A DNA stretch of 64,000 nt from Topomyia yanbarensis (lineage: Eukaryota > Arthropoda > Insecta > Diptera > Culicidae), in contig NC_080672.1 in the NCBI RefSeq assembly GCF_030247195.1, forward strand, positions 353,708,413-353,772,412. The letters run 5' to 3'. Below are positions 9,965 through 21,894 of this stretch, one piece after another. The notes beneath the pieces are model-generated. The model was not told where the DNA came from. It did no database searches and saw only the letters and a program-made list of their open reading frames with translations. Position 1 is the stretch's first letter. Every line of letters begins with the position of its first letter. A program made the position numbers and the translations under genes.

Positions 9965-12900
9965 CTAAATTGGGATATTTATCGTTTTTATGAAAGTATA
10001 AATAAGGGACATATAGGGGAAATCACGAGTTGCCAGCATATCTCGGACTGGTACATTGGGTGGTCTACCTCGGGCCCGAAGGGAATCCTTTAACTGAGAT
10101 CTGGCGTCACAATACCCGGCGCATACCCAGACAACGTGCTCGATGTCGTGATAGCCCTCGTCACAAGCGCACAGACTACTATCCGCAAGCCCAATACGCC
10201 GCAAATGCGCATCCATGGTGTAGTGATTGGACATAAGTCGGGACATTACACGAATAAAATCCCGACCCACATCCATCCCCCTGAACCAAGGCTTCGTTGA
10301 TACCTTTGGGATAATGGAATGTAGCCATCGTCCAAGTTCACCATTGCTCCACGAGGTTTGCCAGCTGTTGAGTGTCCTCTGACGACAAATACTAAAAAAT
10401 TCGTTGAAGCAGATTGGTCTTTCGTATATGTCACCATTTAATGCGCCCACCTTTGCTAATGAGTCGGCCTTTTCATTGCCCGGGATAGAACAATGAGAGG
10501 GGACCCAAACAAAGGTAATCTGGTAAGATTTTTCAGATAACGTACACAAGGACTCCTGTATCTTCCCCAGAAAATACGGGAATTGCTTTTTAGGCTTCAC
10601 TGCACGAAGAGCCTCGATAGAGCTGAGGCTGTCCGAAATGATAAAGTAGTGATCTGTGGGCAGAGTGTCGATGATCCCAAGGGTGTACTGAATTGCAGCT
10701 AACTCTGCGACGTAAACTGAAGCAGAATCATTGAGCTTGAATGAAGCGGTGATAGTATTACTGAAGATACCGAAGCCAGTGGACCCATCGAGGTTTGATC
10801 CGTCAGTGTAAATCATTTTGTCACAGTCGACTTCTCGGAATTTATTATAAAATATATTGGGGATCACCTGCGGGCGTATGTGGTCCGGGATTCCACGAAT
10901 CTCTTCCTTCATGGATGTGTCGAAGAAAATAGTAGAATCAGAAGTATCTAGGAAACGGACACGGTTGGGATTGTACGAAGAAGGATTGATGCTCTGTGCC
11001 ATATAGTCGAAGTACAAGGACATAAAACGGGTTTGAGAATTAAGCACGATGAGTCTCTCGAAATTTTGAATCACCAACGGGTTCAGAATGTCGCATCGGA
11101 TGAGCAATCGATATGAGAGTTCCCAAAATCGATTTTTTAGCGGAAGAACGCCCGCCAGCACTTCGAGACTCATCGTATGGGTCGAGTGCATGCAACCCAA
11201 GGCAATGCGCAAACAACGATACTGGATTCTCTCCAGTTTGATGAAGTGTATGTTCGCAGCGGAGCGGAAACAGAAATACCCGTACTCCATCACCGACAAT
11301 ATCGTTGTTTGGTATAACCTGATCAGGTCTCTTGGGTGGGCACCCCACCATGTTCCAGTTATTGTTCGGAGAAAATTGATCCTTTGTTGGCATTTCTGTT
11401 TCATATACCTAATGTGACATCCCCAGGTACCTTTAGAGTCGAACCAGACCCCGAGATATTTAAATGTGAAAACCTGATTGATCGTTACACCCATTAATAG
11501 AAGCTGGAGTTGCGCCGGCTCACGCTTCCTAGAAAAAACAACCAACTCAGCTTTCTCCGTGGAGAACTCAATACCCAGCTGAAGAGCCCAAGCAGACAAA
11601 TTGTCCAAGGTATTTTGTAATGGTCCTTGCAAGTCGGCAGCTTTGGGCCCTGTGACAGAGACCACGCCGTCGTCTGCAAGTTGCCTTAGCGTGCATGAAT
11701 TGGCAAGACAATCGTCAATGTCATTCACGTAGAAATTGTAGAGCAGGGGACTTAGACATGAGCCCTGGGGAAGACCCATGTAGCTAAATCGCAATGTTGT
11801 TAAATCGCCATGCGAAAAGTGCATGTGCTTTTCAGACAACAGGTTTAGCAAAAAGTTATTTAAAATTGGTGAAAGACCATCATGGTGCAGCTTCTCTGAC
11901 AGAATATTGATAGAAACTGAATCAAAAGCCCCCTTAATATCCAAGAAGACTGATGCCATCTGCTCTTTGTTAGCATAGGCCATTTGGATTTCTGTAGAAA
12001 GCAACGCAAGGCAATCGTTCGTCCCTTTGCCTCTGCGAAAGCCAAATTGTGTATCTGACAGTAAGCCATTTGCTTCAACCCAATTGTCGAGGCGAAACAA
12101 GATCATTTTCTCGAACAACTTCCAAATACAGGACAGCATTGCAATCGGCCGATACGAGTTGTGGTCGGTGGTTGGTTTTCCTGGTTTTTGAATGGCGATG
12201 ACCTTCACTTGCCTCCAGTCATGAGGGACAATGTTACCCTCAAGAAACTTGTTAAATAAGTTCAGCAAGCGCCTTTTTGCAGTGTCAGGCAGATTCTTCA
12301 GCAAGTTGAATTTGATTCTGTCTAACCCTAGGGCGTTATTGTTGCATGAAAAGAGAGCAAGTGAGAACTCCACCATCGAAAACGGTGTTTCGTTTGCGGT
12401 ATCGTGAGGAAACGCGAGGCGGTACATTTTCTGTACCGGGACAAAGTCCGGACAGATCTTCTTGGCGAAAGCGAATATCCAACGGTTTGAATATTCCACG
12501 TTCTCGTTGGTACTATTACGGTTACGCATACGTCGAGCCGTACCCCAAAGAGTGCTCATCGCTGTTTCTCTCGTTAACCCGTCGACGAACCGGCGCCAAT
12601 AACTGCGTTTTTTGGCTTTCATTAGACTCTTCATTCGCCTTTCTAACGACGCGTACTGCTGATAGCTAGCGGGTAACCCGTCTTCCCGGAAGGCCTTATA
12701 TGCAGTGGACTTCTCCGCGTACAGCTCTGAGCACTTTTAATCCCACCACAGGGTGGGAGACCGTCCATGGGTATTCGCACTGGGTACTGGTTTAGTCTGA
12801 GCATGATTCGCACTTTCGAGAATCAAGCCAGCCAAAAACCTGTACTCTTCCTCCGGAGGAAGTTCTTGAGTGGATTCGATTTTAACGGATATCGCGGTCG

Positions 12901-13450
12901 CGTAACTCTTCCAATCAATGTTCCGTGTGAGGTCATACGAGACATTGATTATTTCCGATGATCTTGAATCGTTAGTAATTGAAATCACGATAGGCAAATG
13001 ATCGCTACCGTGGGGATCAGGGATTACCTTCAACATGCAATCTAACTGTAGCGATGTCGAGCATAGCGATAAATCCAACGCGCTTGCGCGTGCTGGTGGT
13101 GTAGGAATCCGCGTCATTTCTCCCGTGTTTAAGATGGTCATGTTGAAATTGTCGCAAAGATCTTGGATTAATGTTGATGTATTATCATCATGAAGACAAC
13201 CCCATACCGTACCGTGCGAGTTAAATTCTCCCAGAACTAGCCGCGGTGCCGGTAAGGATTCCGTGATATTACAAAGCGTTCGGTGCCCTACCTAGGCTCT
13301 AGGAGGAATGTAGATGGAAGCAATGCAAAGGTCTTGGCCTTTGATTAGAATTTGACAAGCGACATTTTCAATGCCTGGTGTCGAAGGAAGGTTTATTCGG
13401 TTGAAAGAATAGCACTTAAACACGGTTGCTATTGACTTCCGGTCTTTTCA
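9965..13450 (-). pseudogene. Non-LTR retrotransposon ORF2 (EN-RT-RNase H), two in-frame stops, 5'-truncated
   Basis: One reading frame runs from about 13450 to 9965, broken only by TAG at 13292-13294 and TAA at 12737-12739. The 5' part is an APE-type endonuclease: GEFNSHGTVWG at about 13215 and SDHLPIV near 13005; its N-terminus is missing. The 889-aa remainder (12634-9968) has RT fingers/palm at about residues 140-410, with motif A FLDIKGAFDSV (230-240), GLPQGSCLSP (287-296) and motif C LADD (319-322). RNase H spans about 605-735 with TDGS D611, E644, SDS D668 and PSHCSIPGNEKAD (H714, D724). A C-terminal CxC...H..H...C cluster lies at 822-838. An RNase H after RT points to the LOA or I group; I cannot fix the clade. 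Apart from the stops the frame is intact, so insertion may be fairly recent. Confidence 0.92.
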
Positions 13451-13912
13451 TATTTGTGAAATGAAATATTTTCTGAAGGTGCAAATTGAGCTTACAGACA
13501 GTTCAACCAGCTCGCCACTCTACCTCTAGCGAGCTACGACAGTCCACTATACAGCAGTCCACCAGACCCTGTGTAAAACTAGATCACACATCTCTTCATT
13601 AAAATGTTAAAAGCTTTTCCTATTTAAGTCGCATTGCTTTGCAGTCTTCGACAAATTTGTTGACAACAAAATTTTCTTTCTAAGAAAAATTTTTTTTGTC
13701 GTAATGTGGTGCAAACAGTGCCACCTACCGGTACAAATGATAGATAGTGGGTTTCCCCATGTAAATTATCAAAAAATCATGCAAACTTCAAGCACGTTTG
13801 ACCGGTAGCTATACGACCGTTTTAGACCAAGTTTGAAATAAACTTTTCCGGTACGACTAGAAAATGACTGAAATGTCGGCTCTGAACTACCTCTACGGCG
13901 GACAATGCACAG
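13451..13912. other. Unassigned repeat-like sequence
   Basis: AT-rich, with a TCTTCGACAAATTTG block like that in several elements here. No gene recognised. Confidence 0.35.
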
Positions 13913-13930
13913 TGGTCGGATACGCCAAAC
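13913..13930 (+). mobile_element. Left end of a split CACAGTGG element
   Basis: CACAGTGGTCGGATACGCC matches 331-349 with one mismatch. It is cut off by the composite repeat that follows, and the element resumes at 17027. Confidence 0.65.
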
Positions 13931-16900
13931 CTATTTTAATCCACCTAGCGGTGCAATCGTGCCTTTCTCATTAATCCAAACTTCACGGAAAAAAATTGTT
14001 CCCACTATCGTGAATAAAGTACCATGAATCCTGGAACAATCACGTTTTTGCGTTATAAAAACAGGATCATGAACAAAAATCATGTGTTTTATAATTATGA
14101 TCAATTTCCCTTCAGTACCGCTTATTTTAGTGGAACTATTTATTTTTGTTTTGTGAACTTCAGTCACGGTTTCTGCCAAGTCATTTCTAATGCGATTTTA
14201 AGTACGCGAACTAGTTCTCAACTTTATGAACATTATTCATAAAACCGAAGGTTGATGATTTTCATAGATATAGGAGCTTTAGTTCACAAAATCAAAATTG
14301 TATTTATGAATCCATTTAATTCTAGTGAACTAATACATGATCTCTAATATATTAGATACGATCCAATATCCGTGCTCGTGAATTAGGTCACAAAATCATC
14401 AAATATTTTTCATGTATTCGTGAGCTGGTTCATGATTCCTAATAAATGCCACGATCCAATATCCGTGCTCGTGAAATAGTTCGCGAAATCTTGAAATATA
14501 ATTCATGTATTCGTAAACTGGTTCATGATATCTAGTATAAGTCACAACTCATGTTCATTTTTGTGAAATAGTTCACAAAATCATTAAATTTTATTCATGT
14601 ATTCGTGAACTAGTTCATGATGCCAAGTACATGATTTACAATCTATTTTGCATGGTGATGATATTTAGAAGATATCGCTAATCATTTACAATTTCATGCA
14701 ACATGATAATTCAATTTTCCCGGGAACTCTTACACAAAATTTGGAATGTCCAGCTGCTAGCGACCATAGTAATAGACACGAGCATTAGATATAAAAAAAA
14801 ACTATTAGGACCCCGAAAATCGTTATTCGTTTGATAAGGTTAATGGTGATGTCTTGATAGAAAACGAAAACTGCCCTGAGAATCCCAAATAGTGTGCGTG
14901 ATATAATTCACAGAACAAGATATCGCGAATCAGTCATACTTTTATGATCCAGTTCATATTGTCACATTATTCCGAATAAAAAAACGGACAGTAACCAAAA
15001 AGTAATAGATCACAATTAGGCGAAGAGAATTTACGAATACCATGATAAAACTGCTGATATCATGAACATTAGTCATATTACTCTTCGTGACAAATTTGGA
15101 AGTAAGTTTTAAAATAAAACATCACGATAACATGAATAGAAATTTCGAAAATCATGACTAAGATCCTGAAATTATGAACATGAATTACTCTATTTATTAC
15201 TAAACTATTACGATAACATGAACAAAAATCGTGACTTAGATCGTGAAATCATGAACATGAATCACTCTACTCATAATTAAAATATAACGAAAACTTGAAT
15301 AGAAATTACAAAAATCGCGGCTAAGATCCTGTAATCATTAATTTTAATCCCGTTAGTCAGACAGAAAAATGCGATAGTAAACTCATGAATAAGAATAAGC
15401 ACAATAACGCGATGAGAAATCACAAGAATCGCGAATAGGCTCTTGAAATCATGAACATCATTTGACTGTCGGCTGTATATTCCCAAATCATGAACTAGAT
15501 TCACAACAAAAACCAAACATGTCCAGGGAAAAACAAGAGTACCCTAACCAAACATTCTAATGTAACGCCATGTATATATTCGGGGCGAACTAGTTTTTTT
15601 AAAAACACAAATAGTTTCATGAATTTGAGGTTTATTAATCAAAATTTCAGTAAGTTGGTCATGGTTTTCGTAAAATGTTCAGTTCACGAAATCGTGACCT
15701 TTTGTTCATGTATTTATGACTGGTTTTTTTCGTGTGCGATTCCATGGCTGGTTATGTTCAATATAATGGTAGAAATGTCCAATACATATTCAGTACGATT
15801 TGCACATACATACAATGGATTGACAGCCACGAAATTGAGAAGCTATGTGTCGTAGCTGAAACACTTGAACCCAGCAGCGAATCAAGGAGGAGGGTTCCGG
15901 ATGTCCGGACTCCGCCAAAAAGTTTCAACTTGTTAACAAATTTTAAATTACTTTCAATTTTAAAGTAATTTTCAAACTCAAAATCATTTCAAACCAATTT
16001 TTTCACTGGTTTTACAGACCTACTAGAGAAGTTTATTTAGGAGGAACTAGGAAATTCTCTTCAGGGTGGGGGGTTTGCAATTGATGAGGGAAGGTGGGTT
16101 TAGGGAAGGATGGTGTGTGATGGGGGGATAGACCAAGGTTAGGTTGACGATGTTCAGATTGATTGCATAACCTTTCTATATGACGCAACAGGGCTTCTAA
16201 ATTTCGAGAAACATCGTTGATTAAGCTTCCGAACAAACAATTTGTGCAGTTTGTTTGAATAGAAAAAAAGTTATTCTGAGAAATTATGGTGAACATATAA
16301 ATGTGGGACACACTGTATTTTCCCACAAAAACCAATGTCAAAAACTTCAAGCAAAGTGGGCGGAGTTCTAAAATTGTCCAAATGACATGAAATTAACGAG
16401 TAACCAAGGCGCAATTGTTGGTCGCACACAGACATACACACTAGGGTGGGACAAAAATTAGATTCCTGCTCCGAGCAACTTTTTAGGTACCATTTGGGTC
16501 CTAGAACAAATGTGAAAATTTTTAGCTCGATCTCTGAAACTATATTTTTGCGCCCACTGTTTAAAGTTTACATGGGATTTTGTATGGGAAAATTAACTTT
16601 CAAAAATAATTCCTCCAGGACACACACTAGGGTAAATCCAAACATTTTCGAACACGTTTTATGAAGTTTTTCATCTTTTAGATACCATACTGATTCCGAT
16701 TTATATGGGAGTTTCATGCGTGACTTCAACCTGTAACTCCGGAACCGGAAGTCGGAATTAAATGAAATTCAATAGCAGCCTATGGGAACGTTGTACCTTT
16801 CATTTGAGACTAAGTTTGAAAAAATCGGTTCAGCCATTCCTGAGTAACTGATGTGCTTATTTTTGGTCACATACATACATACACACATACGCACACACGC

Positions 16901-17025
16901 ACAGACATTTGCCTAACTCGACGAACTGAGTCAAATGGTATAGGAGACTCAGCCTTTCGGGCCTCGGTTAAAAAATCGGTTTTTAGAGTGATTGCATAGC
17001 CTTTCTATAGGAGAAAGGCAAAAAC
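13931..17025 (+). repeat. Composite interspersed repeat, copy 3, with nested insertion
   Basis: The 5' end CCTATTTTAATCCACC is at 13931. The body is interrupted at 13984-15737 by a long element and resumes at 15738 (CGATTCCATGGCTGG), matching copy 7 at about 57560. An internal 3'-end motif lies at 16140-16182. A second 3' module runs from about 16690, with a TACA/CA microsatellite at 16866-16910 and GGAGAAAGGCAAAA at the end. The part at 16190-16690 (CTAGGGTGGGACAAAAATT...) may be a further insertion. Confidence 0.7.
13984..15737 (+). mobile_element. CACACGG-ended element with long subterminal tandem arrays, copy 1
   Basis: Ends are CACGGAAAAAAATTG and, inverted, CACACGAAAAAAACCAG. The insertion cleanly interrupts a composite repeat. 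The left half holds about four units of roughly 93 bp (GTGAACTAGTTCATGAT near 14325, 14420, 14513 and 14605). The right half holds 85-90 bp units with ATCATGAACATGAATCACTC and a CATGACTAAGATC block. A homologous copy lies at 46205-49898 in the opposite orientation. No transposase ORF remains. Superfamily unknown. Confidence 0.65.
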
Positions 17026-17026
17026 G

Positions 17027-17430
17027 TGAACTTAATTCACTAGAGGCTAATCCATCGAATATATTCACAGGGTACTTTGGAGGAATTGTTCGTATGAATA
17101 TTCCCCACAATCTGATAACAATTGAAATTAGGCATGACTTACTATGATCGAACTAAAAAAACTAACTTTTTATACTGACGAGATAGAAAGTTGGTGTCTT
17201 CGACAAAGTGTTAGAAATGCTCGTAGTGAAGAATTTTGTTGAAGAGCTTGTAGGCCTAAAGGTCATCGATTTATAAAGCATTTTCTATGGCAACCCCCTT
17301 TTTATAACTTTTTTCATTGTGACGTTTTGTGCAAATTATGTTCAAGGTATCGAAACTACATAATATTTTCGAACACTATATGTAAAAATAATCATTTGTT
17401 TCAAAGTTATTGAAGATTTTTACATTTTTA
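17027..17430 (+). mobile_element. Right part of the split CACAGTGG element
   Basis: GTGAACTTAATTCACTAGAGG onwards is colinear with 354-775. It joins conceptually to 13913-13930 if the composite repeat is removed. Confidence 0.65.
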
Positions 17431-17479
17431 CAATTCTTAGAAAAGAAACGTATAAAATTCGCTCAAACTTTCAAGATTT

Positions 17480-17720
17480 TTTCCGAGGCCCGGAGCGCCA
17501 AGTCTTATATACCAATCGACTCAGCTCGACGATTTGGGACAATGTCAGTGTGTGTGTCTGTGTGTCTCTGTGTGTGTATGTATCTGACAAACTCTCATTC
17601 GTGTTTCTCAGCAATGGTTGAACCGATCTTATCCAAACCAATTTTAAATGAAAGACCTATCACCCAGACAGAACGCTATTGAATGGTTTTTCATTCTGAT
17701 GTTTAGTTTCCAAGATATGA
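17480..17720 (-). repeat. Diverged composite-repeat module, inverted
   Basis: Contains inverted versions of the GACGAACTGAGTCGA block, a (TG)n tract at 17545-17585, TTCTCAGCAATGGTTGAACC and AATTTTAAATGAAAG. It keeps the module order of the composite repeats on the opposite strand, but is much more diverged. Confidence 0.5.
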
Positions 17721-19560
17721 ATGTTTGAAGGTGCAAAAATCGCGTTTTTTGCAGTTTTTTTGAAATTTGCTGCTGAAATTGACAACGTAACTAAACAATT
17801 TATATATTTTTAGAAAGCTTATATTATTAAAGGAGATGTTTAACTTTTATTATTAAAAGAGATGTTCAACTTTAAATGCGAACGAAAGATTTTTATCATT
17901 TCTATTTAATTTTAAATTAAATTATTATGATTTTACTGTTTATGATAAATCTCTTCTATTGTTTATAAACGATAAACTTTACATTTTATCCGAAGCTTGA
18001 GTTTGTGAAGCTCACAATAGAAAGCTACTTTAGAAAAAACTAGATTAAGGAACACTTCGTAAATATCATTTTATAACTCGATACACTCCATATATGTAGT
18101 ATTCATGCCTACAATAAAGTTGTTTTAAATGAAAGTCTCAACAAATTCGCTAAATACAGGAACTCTGTTACAATTTTTTGAAAAACTGATTCTCCATAAT
18201 TTTAAATCTTCAAAGGTGGCGGTTTCGTAGTTATGCCATTTGGACAATAAGTTAGATTTTCACCAAATCCCCACCAAGCCGAATTTCTGACTACGCCGCT
18301 GACTCCAAGTAAGTAGAAACAAAGTCGTTCTACACTCTTCCACAAGAAACTTCTTCGAATACTGCCTATTTATTATAATACATTGATGACCCGATTTGAT
18401 CAGCCCCCAATTTGATCAGCCTCGTATGAAAATATGTTTGATGAGCTCTAGCAGACAGACAAGGCTGAATTTGAGTAAATCCTTTCTTGACCATGTCTTC
18501 CTTATCTTAAGTCTTATGCAAATATGCAAAAATAAAAAAAATCATTTTTTTAAACTTTTGCGCTAGAAGACTATATTAAATGATCAGAAATAGTTATTAG
18601 ACTACATCAAGGGAATGGAAAAATATTTTAACAGATTCAGTTTAAAATTTTTGAAATTATTGGTTTGATATTCAATTACAAGTATTATTTTCACTTATAC
18701 CTGAATATTTCAGATTTTTATTTTTTTGGAAATCCCAAACTAATATGTAGTCAAATAGACACGTCATAATGAATTTAATGCTTACAAAAGGATGTCATAC
18801 CATTAATTACTAAATACGGAAATAATAAAAAAACTACCCCGATACTACCATAATGAGTAGCACTAGCGAGGCATTTCATTGCATCAGTTATGAAAAATGA
18901 TTTGAATATTTGTAAAGATTCATTAATACTCCAAGCACCAAACCTCAAAATTTGTCGTAATGCTAATTTGAAATACTGTATCTTCACTGCTCTCCAACAG
19001 ATCCTGATAATTATAACACCCATGAATAGCCCCAAATTTTTAAATTTAGAGTGCTTAGATACCACAAAATTAAAAATTGGTTAGCATTACGACATGGAAA
19101 TTCGATTTTTCCGAAACATGTTCTTTTTTACCTAAGCAAAACGAACTGTATTGTGTTATAATTTATAGCGCCTGTTAGAGAACAGGGGAGATAGGATAAT
19201 TCAAATTAGCGTTGGAACTAGTTTTGAGGCTTAAGTTTCTTTAAATTACAATTTTTGTCATGTTGAAATTTGTTGAAATGAAACTTTCTTTACTAATTTC
19301 ACAATAATTCATGTAGCATATTAAAATCTATGATATTTCAGTTCATCATGTAAGATTTTGATGAAAATTTTGACAAACCACCAACATATAATTTTCGGTG
19401 TAGTGCAAAAAAGAGAAACTAATTATACTCAAATTTGAAGCAGTGCAGCACTGACTACACTGGTGTAGTGCAATGTCTAAAACAGAAATGCCTTTTAACT
19501 TCCTTAGTGTACTATTCAAATAATGGATTAATTTAAAAAAAAATCCATCTAGACGGTTGA
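17721..19560. other. Unassigned AT-rich sequence
   Basis: No gene recognised. At 18376-18410 TTTGATCAGCC occurs twice beside C runs, which may be the end of another TA-type element with its own word. Confidence 0.35.
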
Positions 19561-21890
19561 CTATCAATTGTATCCTAGTAACCCCCTTGTACACCCCCCT
19601 CTCCCACAATTCAAAACAAATTTCTTTCTCCGCGACTCAACGATTCAACTCCAGAAGCCCCGTCTCCATAATAAAAATGATAAATACTATTTCCCTGCAA
19701 ACTTCCTAACCAGCATCCTTCTCGTGCCAGGCAACAGCGCAAAACCAATCATAACAACAATAAACGCATATTTCTTGCGCCACAATCATCTCCAACGACT
19801 CAGAAAAAAAGGAGAAACATAAAGTAATGTAATCATCAAGAAGAATCGTTGCATCTCAAGCGATGTTGAGCTTCTGAAGAGGATTTCCTACATCGAAATA
19901 AATTGATTTTATTTGCCTTCCACCAACAAACAACAGGCAACCAGGAAAAAAAACACCGAGTCTTAAAGTCACAACATCGTTGTCCTTATTGCTACCGCAG
20001 ATCAGTTTCCCTTTCCATTAACACTCAAGTCCAGGCCAACAGCTGTTCAACGCACAAATCCACTCCCCTTCGTCGAGAGCTTCGCTTGCCAAATTCAAAT
20101 CACGCGAAAGGGAAAACGCACATTTCCCCCCGTCCGGTCGGGCAACAACACTGCAGTGTTGAGGCGATAATCCTTTAATTAAAAACCAAAACTCAGCACC
20201 GACCAACCAACCAACCAACCAACACCGTCTGGCCGGTCTGTGAGGAAACTTGGTCAGCAAAACATCGGGTTCGGCAAAGGGGGAGATCCTTCCGACTGCC
20301 GATTGCCTGTCTTCTTGGCCAACTGACCCGCGTCGTTCGCCTGCTTTCTGATTTCAGTTTCTCATCGGAACTCAAGCTCTCGCGTCATCAGGTTATCGCT
20401 GCTAAAGTGCCCTCCGTTTTCGCCATTCTCGCCAACAGGATCTTTTCGCGGCAGCCCAGCGCGTGAAGGAACCGGCGTACCTATACATTCGCGAGACGTG
20501 CGACCCCTTGCACAGGGATGTATAAATAATGAACGAAGATCAAGGTTAAACTTGGCCCAACCTAACTATATATATAGCTATTAATTGCTTTTTCATGCCC
20601 CGTCATCCTCCGTCAGTCCCCACCCCGTTTCGATCACGGTTCGCGTAATTTTATAAATGAAACAATGACCTACATTAACGATACCACCAGGTTCGCCTGT
20701 CCCTTCCACATCCTCCCCCCGTGATCACAAAGCGAATCAAGGCCTGTCAAGTATCCTCGCAGGAAGGAGACGAACCACCACGCCAAGTTAACAAAATTGT
20801 GGAAGAAAGGAAAATTGTGTTAAATACATCAGACGGGCGTAACGAAGGAATTAAATAAGGAAAGAAACAGCACAAGCATTAGGTCAACGGGGAAACTCGA
20901 GTACGTACCGTCGGCATCGTCCGGCTGCTGGCGGAGTCCATCGCCGGTGAACCCCTGCTGCCGATGCAAACTGGGGCCTGGCAAACCAACCGCCACGCCG
21001 CGCCGGCTGGTTGGAAAGTTTAAGAAGTTTGCATTGTGGTCGGTCTCGATTCCACGGCACTCATTTTAAAGTATTTTACGTGCGAGATGGTAACGCATTC
21101 GAAACGCAAAAAAATGCTGTTTACGAACAATCTGGAGGGAAATGTTTATTCGAGGATAGCAGAAGTACACTGACGAAATGAATTGGGTTTTCGAAATCGA
21201 CACAAAATGATTGAATCATTTTTGGCCAGGATTGTTCATGGGTGAAATTTGTACCCGACACAAACGACTAGCAACGAGACATGCTTCGTGCGTGTACAAT
21301 GCAAACTATGTAAATGTATGATCTTATCACAATGTTAATTTGAATCTGCTGATCCAAAACAGATTAACTAAACTTAAACTTGTTTTAAACGTGTCGCAAA
21401 CTTGTTTTCTTGTTATTTATTTGCAACGGCTCAATGCGTTTGTATTACTGAGGATAGACTTTTAATGTTTTTAGAGCATGTTAAAAAAAACAACAGCAAC
21501 ACAGTTTCACTGCATTGAGCAGTAAACTAGCCTTGCTTTGTCACTATTGTTTGTTCACGTTTCACACACTAGGTAGAAGAAATAAAAAGTTTGATACAAG
21601 GAATAAATAAAAATATGATATGTAGCAATCCTCAACGAGCAAGGGTTTTCCAGTGAATTCGGGTAGACCGAATACTGCTTATGGCATCTCTTTCTTTTAC
21701 CTATACAAATAAAAAGCGACATATATTACAGCGCCTCTACTGTACGAAGGTAGCAAGCTCAATGGAAAATAAATCCTTTGTTCGAAAGAGGTGTTGCTGT
21801 TACTGGCTCTAAATTCTAGATAGAGATGCCAGTCTTCTAGATCTTCGGGTAAAGTTTACGTAACCCCGAAATAGTTTATCAGATATAATT
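19561..21890. other. GC-richer stretch, mostly free of recognised repeats
   Basis: This contrasts with its surroundings in having CpG-containing, non-repetitive sequence, especially 20020-20480 and 20880-21060. A (CCAA)n tract lies at 20203-20224. It could be promoter or 5' UTR territory of a host gene, but no convincing ORF is present. Confidence 0.4.
20909..20941 (-). other. Candidate first coding exon with splice donor
   Basis: On the minus strand CGGCGATGG opens an 11-codon frame (MDSASSRTMPT) ending exactly at ACG|GTACGT, a good donor. The upstream sequence is GC-rich and promoter-like. The donor hexamer is part of a palindrome (GTACGTAC), so the strand is ambiguous, and no downstream exon was found to the left. 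Confidence 0.25.
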
Positions 21891-21894
21891 AGTA

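Noticed and set aside
10030..12669. Many ORFs on the plus strand and in other frames across the LINE
   Set aside because: Shadows of the ORF2 reading frame on the minus strand.
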